A program made the position numbers and the translations under genes. Of a DNA stretch of 64,000 nucleotides, positions 25,969 through 34,106 are shown piece by piece (the first letter of the stretch is position 1; each line of letters starts with the position of its first letter). Origin of the DNA: Tous-C4FEB sp044356555 (lineage in GTDB: Bacteria; Verrucomicrobiota; Verrucomicrobiia; Opitutales; Opitutaceae); contig JBIKWB010000010.1 of assembly GCA_044356555.1 (NCBI GenBank), positions 102,178 to 166,177 of the forward strand, written 5' to 3'. Below the pieces are notes generated by a model. The model did not search any database, was not told the DNA's origin, and worked only from the letters and a program-made list of their open reading frames with translations.

Positions 25969-28617
25969 TCAATGCGCTTCGTCGTCGCCGCCGCGCGGGC
26001 GGACGGGCTGGATGACCGACCCAAAGAAGAGCGCATTCAGGAAGAGCTTATTTCCCCCGTACCAATAGCCGCGGAAATTCGGGTTGTCGGTCATGAGCAC
26101 GACCACGCCCGCTCCGCTCGGCGTGGCGATGACGCCGGCAGACTGCGCAATCGCCTGTTGATTGGCGGTCGAGGCGTAGCCGGCGAGGAGCGGTTTTTCG
26201 GTGTAAATCACGGGAGTTTCCCACGACGTGCGCGTGGGTCGCATCACGAGAGTGTTGTCGCGGAAGGACGGAAGCGATTCGCCGGTGTAGCCGAAGCCGA
26301 GCGGGTGGGAGAGATCAATTTTGGTTTCAAAAATCGCGCCCGAAACGAGTTTCAACGCTTCACGATTCTCGGCATCGGCGTAGGCGATACGTTTGACGGC
26401 GGTGGGTTCGGTACGAACCGGGGGCGCGGATTCTCTTCCGAATTCGGCGCGGATGAGTTCGTTCTTTGCCGCCCACTCGGCGGCGCGGCCCATGGCGACG
26501 AGCGTGCCGCCGCCGCGGACCCAGCGTTTCAGATTATCCAAGGTTTCGCCGGTGATGCTTCGCTCGTAAAGACCGTCGGCGAGGACGATAGCGGTGTAGC
26601 GGTCAAAACTGGCGGTGCGCAGCTGAATCACGTCGAGGAGTGTCGTGGCAAGACCGACGCGGGTGTCGAGCAGGTGCCAAGCCTCGCCGATGTCGAGGGC
26701 GGTGACGCCTTCGCCGGTGACCAGGGCAACGCGCGGAATTTCAAGGGTGACGAAGGATGCGCTCCCGAGGTCGACGCCGGCTGGGGTGTAACCGGTCGCG
26801 ACCCCGTGGACCGTGATGGCATCTTCCCGCGTAATGATGTCGACGATGGCGGCGATCTCTTTGGCGCGGGCGGGTTGCAGGCCGACGGGAACGAGGATGC
26901 TGCCGTAGCCGAATGCGGTGCGACCCGCCGCCGTCTTGGCTTCGATGGGTGACTTGAGGACCTTCGTCAAAATGCCGGCTTTTTGAAGGCGAAGGAGGGC
27001 TCGGGGCGCATAGTAGCCGGTCCAGGAAAAGAGGTAGGCGTAGGCGGAGTGGCCGCCGATGAGTTGGCCGGATGGGAATGCGGGCTCCGCGGGCACGGCG
27101 TCGCCGAGGGTGGGCACCGTGGTGAGGGTGGCGTGGGGAACGTTGAAACCGAGCAGCAGGTTCCAAGCGGATACGTCGTAGAAAACCTCGTCTTCAAACT
27201 GAGTGCGGCGCGAAAAAATCTCGGTGATAAAGCGGTGCTGCGGTTGCTCGGAGGGCACGATCCATGCGTGACCCGGAGTAAACGTTTTGCCATCGACCGT
27301 GAGCTCGGCGCCGAGCGCGCGCACCTCGATGCGGTGGCGGCGGAGCAGGTCCAGCAGCGCCCAAGCGCGGGCGGGGTCGCCGTCGTCGCCGAAGACGTGG
27401 GCCTTCACCGGGGACCGGCGGGCAAGATCGAGCGCCTCGCCGGTGAAATTCTTCTGCATGGTCAGCAGGTCGGGACGCAGGGCGACAGAGGCCTCGAGCG
27501 TGCTAAACGTGGTGATGACTTGATTGCGGATGGTAAACGGAAACGTCAGCGGGCCGTTGACGCTTTCCTGGAGGTGGCCGCGGGAGCTGGCTTGCTCGAA
27601 GAGAATGCCCACGGTCCCGTGGACTTTGGGGAACGTGGAGCCTTTGCCGGGGTAGAAATCGTCAAAACCCTGGCCCGAGTAGTAGAGCACGCCGCGAGCG
27701 TCGAAGGCGTTGGCGTGGTATTGGGCGATGCGCGCATTGAGATCGAGGACGACGCGCGGGATGAGCGGATTATTTCTGGTGGCGACGCCGGGTTGAAAAA
27801 AGAAAGTGCTGTTGGTGCCCATCTCGTGGTGGTCGGTGAGCACGGAAGGACGCCAGCGGTGGAAGAGTTCGTTGCGGGCGCGGGCCTCGGGGTGGGCGAG
27901 GGGGAGCCAGTCGCGGTTGGGGTCGAAGCCGTAGTGATTGAGCCGGCCGCGGGGCCAGGTCTCATTGAGTTCGCGGCTCTGGGGATCGCCGACGAGGACG
28001 CGGCCTTTGTTGCTGTTGACCCAGTTTGCGAAGCGGTCCGAGCCGTCCGGGTTGCGCAGGGCTTCGAGGACGATGACGGCGTCGCGCAGTTGGGCGTCGA
28101 TTTTTTCACCTTGGCCCGCGGCCAGATGGTAGACCACGGCCGGCACGGCGTTCACGGTGCTGGGTTCGTTGCCGTGGATGCTGTAGCCCATGTTGATGAC
28201 GACGGGCATTTTTGCGAGATCGAGGCCGGCGTGTTTCGCGGGGTCGAAGAGGGCGAGGTGATCGGTGCGGATCCGTTCAAGGTCGCGGTGGTTGGCGGGC
28301 GAAGTGATGAGGGCCACGACGAGCGGTTTGAACTCATGGGTGCGGCCGATGATCTCGATCTTCACGCGTCCGGGCGCGGCGGCGGCGACGGCGCGCAGGT
28401 AAGCCTCGATTTGGTCGGAGCGCAGATGCCAAGCCCCCAGGTTGAAACCGAAGAACTGCTCGGGCGTGGGCACGGCGGGATCGTAGGACGTGCCGCCGGG
28501 CAAGTAGTAACCGAGGGGTTCTCCGCCGAGGGCCGAAGGCTCGGCGGCACGCAGAGTCGGGAGGAAAAGCGCTAGAACGGTGCAGAAGGTCGGAAGATTC
28601 ATAAGAAATGGGCGCAT
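25969..28617 (-). CDS. Secreted M14-family zinc carboxypeptidase-like protein
   Basis: An 882-residue exported protein started at ATG 28615-28617, which gives a signal peptide (MRPFLMNLPTFCTVLALFLP). The M14 peptidase domain carries zinc ligands H148 and E151 in IHGNEPS and a later His in TDHHEMG; GILFEQAS may hold the catalytic Glu. The C-terminal half beyond about residue 400 resembles a glutamine-amidotransferase-like fold (YTAIVLADGLYE, LKRWVRGGGTLVAMG). It probably trims peptides in the periplasm. It is divergent from xseA. Confidence 0.85.
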   Translation of the reverse strand: MRPFLMNLPTFCTVLALFLPTLRAAEPSALGGEPLGYYLPGGTSYDPAVPTPEQFFGFNLGAWHLRSDQIEAYLRAVAAAAPGRVKIEIIGRTHEFKPLVVALITSPANHRDLERIRTDHLALFDPAKHAGLDLAKMPVVINMGYSIHGNEPSTVNAVPAVVYHLAAGQGEKIDAQLRDAVIVLEALRNPDGSDRFANWVNSNKGRVLVGDPQSRELNETWPRGRLNHYGFDPNRDWLPLAHPEARARNELFHRWRPSVLTDHHEMGTNSTFFFQPGVATRNNPLIPRVVLDLNARIAQYHANAFDARGVLYYSGQGFDDFYPGKGSTFPKVHGTVGILFEQASSRGHLQESVNGPLTFPFTIRNQVITTFSTLEASVALRPDLLTMQKNFTGEALDLARRSPVKAHVFGDDGDPARAWALLDLLRRHRIEVRALGAELTVDGKTFTPGHAWIVPSEQPQHRFITEIFSRRTQFEDEVFYDVSAWNLLLGFNVPHATLTTVPTLGDAVPAEPAFPSGQLIGGHSAYAYLFSWTGYYAPRALLRLQKAGILTKVLKSPIEAKTAAGRTAFGYGSILVPVGLQPARAKEIAAIVDIITREDAITVHGVATGYTPAGVDLGSASFVTLEIPRVALVTGEGVTALDIGEAWHLLDTRVGLATTLLDVIQLRTASFDRYTAIVLADGLYERSITGETLDNLKRWVRGGGTLVAMGRAAEWAAKNELIRAEFGRESAPPVRTEPTAVKRIAYADAENREALKLVSGAIFETKIDLSHPLGFGYTGESLPSFRDNTLVMRPTRTSWETPVIYTEKPLLAGYASTANQQAIAQSAGVIATPSGAGVVVLMTDNPNFRGYWYGGNKLFLNALFFGSVIQPVRPRGGDDEAH

Positions 28618-28752
28618 CGGAAGACGGTTTTCGGCCCACGCGACCGTGGCGAGAGGTTTTTTGGTTCGCTGGAGAGTCCGCGCAAACTTCGCGGCAGGGG
28701 TGGACGATGCCCGGACTTGACGGTGCCGAGCGGCGGGCGGCACGCTGGGCGG

Positions 28753-30087
28753 ATGCCGCTGCCAAAATCGGGAGACTACCGGGACGATCCCCCTCGAATC
28801 GTCAGGTCAAAACTTGGGGCAACGGAGGCTGAGGACGAAGCGCGAGTGGAGAGCGTGAGCGCGTTTACGCGGCGGGTGAAAACCTTGCTCGAAGGCGGCA
28901 TCGGGTCGTCGTGGGTGCGGGGCGAGGTCTCGAACGTTCGGGCGCAGGGCAGCGGCCACGTCTATTTTTCACTGAAGGATGCGGGGGCGCAGGTGAGTGC
29001 GGTGCTGTTTCGTGGAGATGCGGCGCGGCAGACGGTCAAGTTGCGCGACGGCCAACAGGTCGTGGTCTACGGCGACGTGAGCGTCTACGAGGCGCGTGGA
29101 CAGTATCAGCTCATCGTGCGGGTGGTGATCGAAGACGGGGTCGGTCGGCTCCAGCGGGAGTTTGAAGCGATGAAGGCGCGTTTGGCGGCCGAGGGATTGT
29201 TTGAAGCGGGGAGGAAGCGGCCAGTGCCCCCGTTGCCGGCATGCGTGGGCTTCGTGACCTCGCCGACGGGTGCTGCCGTGCAAGATTTCATAAGAATCAT
29301 GGCACGACGCGGCTGGCGTGGACGCTTGGTGGTGTTGCCCGCGAAGGTGCAGGGCGAGGGCGCGGCGGCGGAGTTGGCGGCGATGCTGGAGCTGGCGCAG
29401 CAGCAAGGGATTTTCGACTTGCTCGTGATCGGGCGCGGCGGCGGGAGCCTGGAAGATCTTTGGGCGTTCAACGAAGAAGTGCTCGTCCGGGCGGTGGCGG
29501 CGTGTGGGGTCCCCATTATTTCGGCGGTGGGGCACGAGATTGATTTCACGCTCTGTGATTTTGCGGCGGATGTGCGGGCGGAAACGCCGAGCGCGGCGGC
29601 GGAGCTGATCTCGAGTAAATTTGTCGAGGCGGCGGAGCGGGCGGAGCGGGCCGGTGAGGCGATGGATGATGCGCTCGATCGGGCGTTGGCCGAAGGTTCG
29701 GAGCGACTCGACCACGCGCGCTCCCGGCTGCGGCTACTGGCGCCGGCGGCGAGAATTGAACAGGGTTTTTTGCGGCTCGACGATCTGGGCAATCGGCTGG
29801 CGGCGGCGCTAAGAGGGGCGGCCCAGATGCGGCGTCAACAATTGGTCGAGGCCCGGGCGGCGTTGGCGCGGGTCTCCCCGGAGTTTCGGGTTCAGACGGA
29901 GTCTCACCGGCTCCTGGCGCTTTGGAAGCGTCTACAGGCCGCAAGTCCGGCCTCAGTCTTGAACCGCGGTTTTGCGATTGTGCGGGATGAAGCGGGCCGG
30001 CCCGTGATGCGTCGAGCCGACGTTAAATCCGGGCAGAATTTGGCCGCAGAGTTTATGGATGGGACGGCTAAAGTCCGGGCGGAGTAG
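28753..30087 (+). CDS. xseA: Exodeoxyribonuclease VII large subunit
   Basis: A 444-residue protein. An N-terminal OB-fold (WVRGEVSNVRAQGSGHVYFSLKD) is followed by the conserved catalytic core: FVTSPTGAAVQD, DLLVIGRGGGSLEDLW and SAVGHEIDFTLCD. A helical region and the C-terminal NRGFAIVRDEAG segment complete it. It degrades single-stranded DNA with the small subunit XseB. No xseB is adjacent. The ATG at 28753 was preferred over a TTG at 28717. Confidence 0.93.
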   Translation: MPLPKSGDYRDDPPRIVRSKLGATEAEDEARVESVSAFTRRVKTLLEGGIGSSWVRGEVSNVRAQGSGHVYFSLKDAGAQVSAVLFRGDAARQTVKLRDGQQVVVYGDVSVYEARGQYQLIVRVVIEDGVGRLQREFEAMKARLAAEGLFEAGRKRPVPPLPACVGFVTSPTGAAVQDFIRIMARRGWRGRLVVLPAKVQGEGAAAELAAMLELAQQQGIFDLLVIGRGGGSLEDLWAFNEEVLVRAVAACGVPIISAVGHEIDFTLCDFAADVRAETPSAAAELISSKFVEAAERAERAGEAMDDALDRALAEGSERLDHARSRLRLLAPAARIEQGFLRLDDLGNRLAAALRGAAQMRRQQLVEARAALARVSPEFRVQTESHRLLALWKRLQAASPASVLNRGFAIVRDEAGRPVMRRADVKSGQNLAAEFMDGTAKVRAE

Positions 30088-30140
30088 CTTGGCGAGGGAG
30101 CGATGATTTCGCTTGGCAGCGAGTGAGTGATAATAGTTAT

Positions 30141-30191
30141 GAGGTTTTGGGGCGGTCCGCGCCGATTCCCGGGCAGCCTCCCCAAAACCTC
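30141..30191 (+). promoter_or_regulatory. Perfect 12-bp inverted repeat in the leader of a TonB receptor gene
   Basis: GAGGTTTTGGGG (30141-30152) and CCCCAAAACCTC (30180-30191) are exact reverse complements around 27 bases. The right arm ends 3 bases before the start ATG at 30195, where a ribosome-binding site would lie, and no purine-rich SD is seen. In RNA it would form a long hairpin over the initiation region. As DNA it could be an operator. Confidence 0.6.
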
Positions 30192-30194
30192 CCT

Positions 30195-32582
30195 ATGAAC
30201 TCAATAATCCCATCCCTCCGGGGCGCTGCTTTGGCGCGCGCCCTGTTTGTCGTGTTGAGCGCGACCGCGCTGCGAGCGCAGACGCAAAGTGCCGCCGCGG
30301 CTCGTCCCGCCGGCGAAGAAGTGATCACGCTCTCCGAATTTCAGGTCTCGACGACCGCTGACAAGGGCTACCGGGCCGGCAATTCGGTTTCGGCGACCCG
30401 CATCAACACTCCGATCAAGGACCTGCCGTTCGCGATCAGCGCGTTTACCCAGCAGTTCATCACGGACATCGGGGCGCGCGATCTTTTCGATGTGGTGCAG
30501 TATGCTCCCGGTGTGACGAGTGCGGGCCGTGAGTTTAACGCCGGCAACGCCGTTTACGCGATCCGCGGCTTTGACCAGTCGCCGCAGCGCAACGGCTTTG
30601 TGGGCGAGGGCTACGTGGACACGGTCAGCATCGAGCGCGTCGAGGTGGTCAAGGGGCCGTCCTCGGTGCTCTACGGCCAAGTCGCTCCCGGCGGCACGGT
30701 GAACTACATCACTAAACGTCCCGGCACGAAGGCCTCGACCAAAGTCAACGTGCAGGCCGGCACCGACAGTTTCTGGCGCACGTCGGTCGACGTGAATCAG
30801 CCACTGGTGGGCGACAAAGTGCTTTTCCGTTTCAACGCCGCTTATGAAAACGGCTTCGAATACATCAAGCCGGGCGAGCAACGCACCGGAGTTTTCACCC
30901 CCGTGGTCACCTGGCGCATCACCGACCGGATCGCGCTCACCGTTGACTACAGTAACTTTTCCCGGCGCGAAACTCCGCCCTCTGCGCAGATCAAGCCCAA
31001 CATCCAAGTTGTGGGCGTGCGGCCGGCTAACGGAATTCTCAGTGCGACCGGCGTGCTGATCAACCCGCTCGACAACAGCGATCCCGGCTTCCTGACCTAC
31101 TATCCGTTGCCCCGGGATTTCAACTATCTCTCGAACAACGATAATCGCTTCTCCGACTATGAGTCGATCAATGCGGAGCTGACCGCAAAGCTGACGGATC
31201 ACTGGAGCGCCCGGGCCAACTTCAACTGGAATAAACGCCGCGTCTCCCAGAAATTGACGGGTCTTGGCGGCGTGAGCATCACCGTGCCGACGAGCTACTA
31301 TCCGGCCGGGGCAACGTTGCCGATCTCGGCGGCCAATTACCTCATCGGGGCGCGGGCTTACGCCGCCGATCTCTTGCAGAATCCGAATCTCGCGCTGCTC
31401 GCACCCGAGGCCCAACTCGGCCGCCGCAAGCGCCTCCAGGAAAATTTCGGCCAAGGCAAAGCCTCACAGGTCGAGTTTGCCGGCGACTACACCTTGGGCG
31501 GCGTGCAAGTAAAGCCGCTCGTCGGCGCGCTCTACAACGAGTCGCGCGGTTACAGCCGCTTGCGCTCCAGCACGACGGCGAATTTCTTTCCCGTGTGGGA
31601 CATGAAGAATCCCGCGACCTGGGATCGGAATACCGACTTCGATGCGGCCGCCCAGCCGTTGACGACCAATAACCGGGCCGTCACCCGCAACCAAGCGGGC
31701 TACGCGATCGTGAACACGAGTTTCTTTGAAGACCGGTTGAACGCCGTCGTCGGCGCGCGTTACAACAAATCCTCGGGCTCCACGGATAACTTCCTGAATC
31801 CGGCGGGCAGTCTCGCCAAGGTCTCGACGAAGAAGACCACGCCCCAAGTCGGGCTCGGCTGGAAAGCCACCCGTGACGTGATGGTTTACGGTTCCTACAG
31901 CCAATCCTACGTGCTGAACGCGGCCGCGCTCACCCAAGCGAGCGTGCCGATCGGCCCGGCGTCACCCACGACTTCCGAGGGCTACGAGCTCGGCGTGAAG
32001 ACCGATTTCCTCAACGGCCGGATTTCCTCGACCGTCGCGGTTTTCCAAATCGAGCAGAAGGACCGTATTTTGAATTTCAATTCCTTCAACGCGCTGGGCG
32101 TGACGGTTATCAACAGCCTGCAGGGCACGCTCGACCGCAGCCGCGGCATTGAGGCCGAGGTCACCTGGTCACCGATGGATAACTGGCAAGTATACGCCAG
32201 CGGCGCGATGAACGACATCCGCGTCACCCAAGTGCCGAAGGGCGTCGAGGTATTCCTCGGCTCGCATCCCGAAGCGACCGTCAAGGCGCTCTTCAACCTC
32301 TGGACGCGCTACTCGTTCACCAGCGACGCACTCAAGGGCTGGTGGGTCGGCGGCGGCTTCAACCATACGGGCAAGAAAGCGCAGCGGACCAACAATCCGA
32401 AGCTCTTCCTGCCGGCAGAGACGCTCTGGAACTCGGCGGTCGGCTACGATTGGAAGCAGAATGGCCGGCCGATGAACCTCGCGCTGAACTGGCAGAACAT
32501 GGAGGACATCGAGTATTTCCCGGCCAACCAGCAGCGCGGTCTGCCCGGCCGCGCCGTGCTCTCGTTGACCACGAAATTCTAA
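30195..32582 (+). CDS. TonB-dependent siderophore-type receptor
   Basis: A 795-residue outer-membrane receptor started at ATG 30195. A signal peptide (to about residue 32, ALRAQ) precedes a mature segment with ITLSEFQV, a plug domain (IKDLPFAISAFTQQFITDIGA, VEVVKGPSSVLYGQVAPGG, VNYITKRP) and a barrel ending in LSLTTKF. The plug resembles FhuE/FecA-type siderophore receptors. It stands alone behind an unusual leader hairpin and ahead of a strong terminator, so it is a single-gene unit. Confidence 0.9.
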   Translation: MNSIIPSLRGAALARALFVVLSATALRAQTQSAAAARPAGEEVITLSEFQVSTTADKGYRAGNSVSATRINTPIKDLPFAISAFTQQFITDIGARDLFDVVQYAPGVTSAGREFNAGNAVYAIRGFDQSPQRNGFVGEGYVDTVSIERVEVVKGPSSVLYGQVAPGGTVNYITKRPGTKASTKVNVQAGTDSFWRTSVDVNQPLVGDKVLFRFNAAYENGFEYIKPGEQRTGVFTPVVTWRITDRIALTVDYSNFSRRETPPSAQIKPNIQVVGVRPANGILSATGVLINPLDNSDPGFLTYYPLPRDFNYLSNNDNRFSDYESINAELTAKLTDHWSARANFNWNKRRVSQKLTGLGGVSITVPTSYYPAGATLPISAANYLIGARAYAADLLQNPNLALLAPEAQLGRRKRLQENFGQGKASQVEFAGDYTLGGVQVKPLVGALYNESRGYSRLRSSTTANFFPVWDMKNPATWDRNTDFDAAAQPLTTNNRAVTRNQAGYAIVNTSFFEDRLNAVVGARYNKSSGSTDNFLNPAGSLAKVSTKKTTPQVGLGWKATRDVMVYGSYSQSYVLNAAALTQASVPIGPASPTTSEGYELGVKTDFLNGRISSTVAVFQIEQKDRILNFNSFNALGVTVINSLQGTLDRSRGIEAEVTWSPMDNWQVYASGAMNDIRVTQVPKGVEVFLGSHPEATVKALFNLWTRYSFTSDALKGWWVGGGFNHTGKKAQRTNNPKLFLPAETLWNSAVGYDWKQNGRPMNLALNWQNMEDIEYFPANQQRGLPGRAVLSLTTKF

Positions 32583-32624
32583 AGTTGGCGAGACGGGCGA
32601 CGGTGTCGCCCGATCGCTTGATAG

Positions 32625-32729
32625 GCGGGGGCGGGTCTCTGACCCGCCCTTTTTTGTGCCTATGCGCGACGACACCCGGAGCCGATGGCGGGCGGCGCCC
32701 ATGAGGGCGGGTCGCAGACCCTGCCCTAC
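32625..32729. repeat. REP-like paired palindrome, copy A
   Basis: The left unit (32625-32650) and right unit (32703-32729, GGGCGGGTCGCAGACCCTGCCC) are inverted copies of the same roughly 26-bp palindromic sequence, separated by about 52 bases. Confidence 0.75.
32629..32655 (+). terminator. Terminator of the TonB receptor, also half of a dispersed palindromic repeat
   Basis: A perfect 9-bp stem GGGCGGGTC / GACCCGCCC with a TCT loop and six T. The stem is the same sequence found in the intergenic repeats at 40501 and 45573, so a repeat unit seems to serve as the terminator. Confidence 0.85.
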
Positions 32730-32792
32730 GTTTTCTCCGGCGGCGGCCCGGCGCTGGAATATTTGCGTTTCGGTGCTATTCTCACCGGGAAC

Positions 32793-33422
32793 ATGAAACT
32801 TTCCCTCGCCCTGTCGCTTGCCGCGGTGGCTGTCGCCACCAGTTTCGCCCATGCCGCTATGAAAACCAATTCACCCGATTCCGCCGCCGCTTCCGCCAAA
32901 GACGCCCTCGACTGCAAACCGGGCGAAGTCTCGGCGTGCGGCTTGCCGTCCAATGTGGTCATCGACCTCAGCAAGACGAAGGTCCAGCGCACCGATGCCG
33001 ATTGGCGCGGTCGGCTCACGCCGATCCAGTATCGCGTCGCGCGGCAGCAAGGCACGGAGCCGCCGTTTCAGAACGAGTATTGGAACCACCATGAGGACGG
33101 CGTCTATTTTTCCGTGTGCAGCGACACGCCGCTGTTTGATTCACGGGACAAGTTCGACAGCGGCACCGGTTGGCCGAGTTTCACGAAGCCGATCGAGAAA
33201 GCGTTCGTCGGCGAACACATCGACACGAGCTACGGGATGCGGCGCGTCGAGGTTCATGTGACCGTGGACGGCGCGCATTTGGGCCATGTTTTTGAAGACG
33301 GACCGCGCGCGAAAGGCGGGCTGCGTTACTGCATCAACAGCGCGTCGCTGCGGTTCGTCCCGCGCAAGGCGTATGAAGCGTGGGTGGCGAAGAATCAGGC
33401 GGGCGCGGTGGCGGCGAAGTAG
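32793..33422 (+). CDS. msrB: Exported peptide-methionine (R)-S-oxide reductase
   Basis: A 209-residue MsrB with a signal peptide (MKLSLALSLAAVAVATSFAHA), started at ATG 32793. The SelR domain has GTEPPFQNEYWNHH, DKFDSGTGWPSF, HLGHVFEDGP and the catalytic cysteine in RYCINSASLRF. The first zinc CxxC pair is missing (SVCSDTPLF), so it is a zinc-free form. It would repair oxidised methionines in periplasmic proteins. Its TAG stop lies in a degenerate copy of the dispersed palindrome. Confidence 0.92.
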   Translation: MKLSLALSLAAVAVATSFAHAAMKTNSPDSAAASAKDALDCKPGEVSACGLPSNVVIDLSKTKVQRTDADWRGRLTPIQYRVARQQGTEPPFQNEYWNHHEDGVYFSVCSDTPLFDSRDKFDSGTGWPSFTKPIEKAFVGEHIDTSYGMRRVEVHVTVDGAHLGHVFEDGPRAKGGLRYCINSASLRFVPRKAYEAWVAKNQAGAVAAK

Positions 33423-33434
33423 GGGCGGGTCTTC
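33420..33434. repeat. Degenerate half copy of the REP-like palindrome, at the msrB stop codon
   Basis: TAGGGGCGGGTCTTC begins with the msrB stop codon and matches the first half of the repeat that also begins at the stop codons ending at 40503 and 45575. Confidence 0.5.
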
Positions 33435-33442
33435 ACGAGTCT

Positions 33443-33528
33443 GTCATTGCGAGGAGGCCGTAGGCCGACGCGGCAACCCAGCTGGCGTCTCTGGTCGATC
33501 GGCAAGTCGCCACGCTCCTCGCGATGAC
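33443..33528. repeat. MITE-like element, copy 1 (86 bp)
   Basis: The element starts with GTCATTGCGAGGAGG and ends with GCTCCTCGCGATGAC, inverted ends with two mismatches over 15 bases. No gene lies inside. It ends just before the GIY-YIG gene. Confidence 0.75.
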
Positions 33529-33530
33529 GA

Positions 33531-33857
33531 TCATGGGGGCGGCGACGGGTCGAACCAGCCTTCGCTCAGGTCTCGCCACTCCGGGTTCACTTTTTCTATC
33601 AGCGCGATCTTCTTCACGCGCGAACCGGCTTTGAGCTGTTTCTCTCGGGCGATAGCGAGGGCTATGTCGCCGTAGTCTTCGAAATAGACGAGCCGATCGA
33701 CTTCGTAACGCTGGGTAAAACTCGGGGACGTTGGGGAGTTTTCCGGGTGTTGGTGCTGCCACGTGCGGCGCTCCAGACTGTTGGTCACGCCGATGTAGAG
33801 CGTGCCGTTTTTCCGACTCGCGAGAATATAGACCCAGTAGGTCTTCCGGGTGCTCAT
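33531..33857 (-). CDS. GIY-YIG domain endonuclease-like protein
   Basis: A 108-residue single-domain protein. The GIY-YIG signature is WVYILASRKNGTLYIGVTN near the N-terminus, followed by the arginine helix SLERRTWQHQ and the glutamate-bearing LVYFEDYGDIALAIAREKQLK. Such small proteins (UPF0213/YhbQ-like) are widespread, with unclear roles in DNA cleavage. It sits exactly between two copies of a short palindromic element, which is worth noting. It would make a nick or double-strand break if active. Confidence 0.88.
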   Translation of the reverse strand: MSTRKTYWVYILASRKNGTLYIGVTNSLERRTWQHQHPENSPTSPSFTQRYEVDRLVYFEDYGDIALAIAREKQLKAGSRVKKIALIEKVNPEWRDLSEGWFDPSPPP

Positions 33858-33895
33858 CGCCCGGGCAGGCTGATTTTTCCCTGAATCATTTGCCC

Positions 33896-34073
33896 GTCAT
33901 TGCGAGGAGCTTAACGACGTGGCAACCCATCCGTGTGATGTCGGCGCCCATCGCGCTCTTCATCCCGATGAAAATCTGCCGTGCTATGAGGGCATGGCAG
34001 ATGAGAAGGCGCGCTTTGCGCCGGAGATTTCTAGCTGGATTGCCGCGTCGCGCTCCGCGCTCCTCGGAATGAC
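33896..34073. repeat. MITE-like element, copy 2 (178 bp)
   Basis: GTCATTGCGAGGAGC at the left and GCTCCTCGGAATGAC at the right form 15-bp inverted ends with one mismatch. The ends match those of the element at 33443-33528, while the interior is different and longer. It fills most of the gap between the GIY-YIG gene and the Gfo/Idh gene. Confidence 0.75.
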
Positions 34074-34106
34074 AGGGCTAAAGCGAGGGCGCGCACGACG
34101 ACTCGT

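Noticed and set aside
26983..28575. A 530-codon plus-strand frame opposite the M14 peptidase
   Set aside because: It shows shadow composition, and the minus strand has zinc-ligand motifs and a signal peptide.
33531..33857. GIY-YIG gene as a homing endonuclease within an intron
   Set aside because: It is a single small domain between genes, not inside an interrupted gene.
33443..34073. CRISPR array
   Set aside because: Only two or three copies with inverted, not direct, ends and different interiors; no cas genes are in the window.
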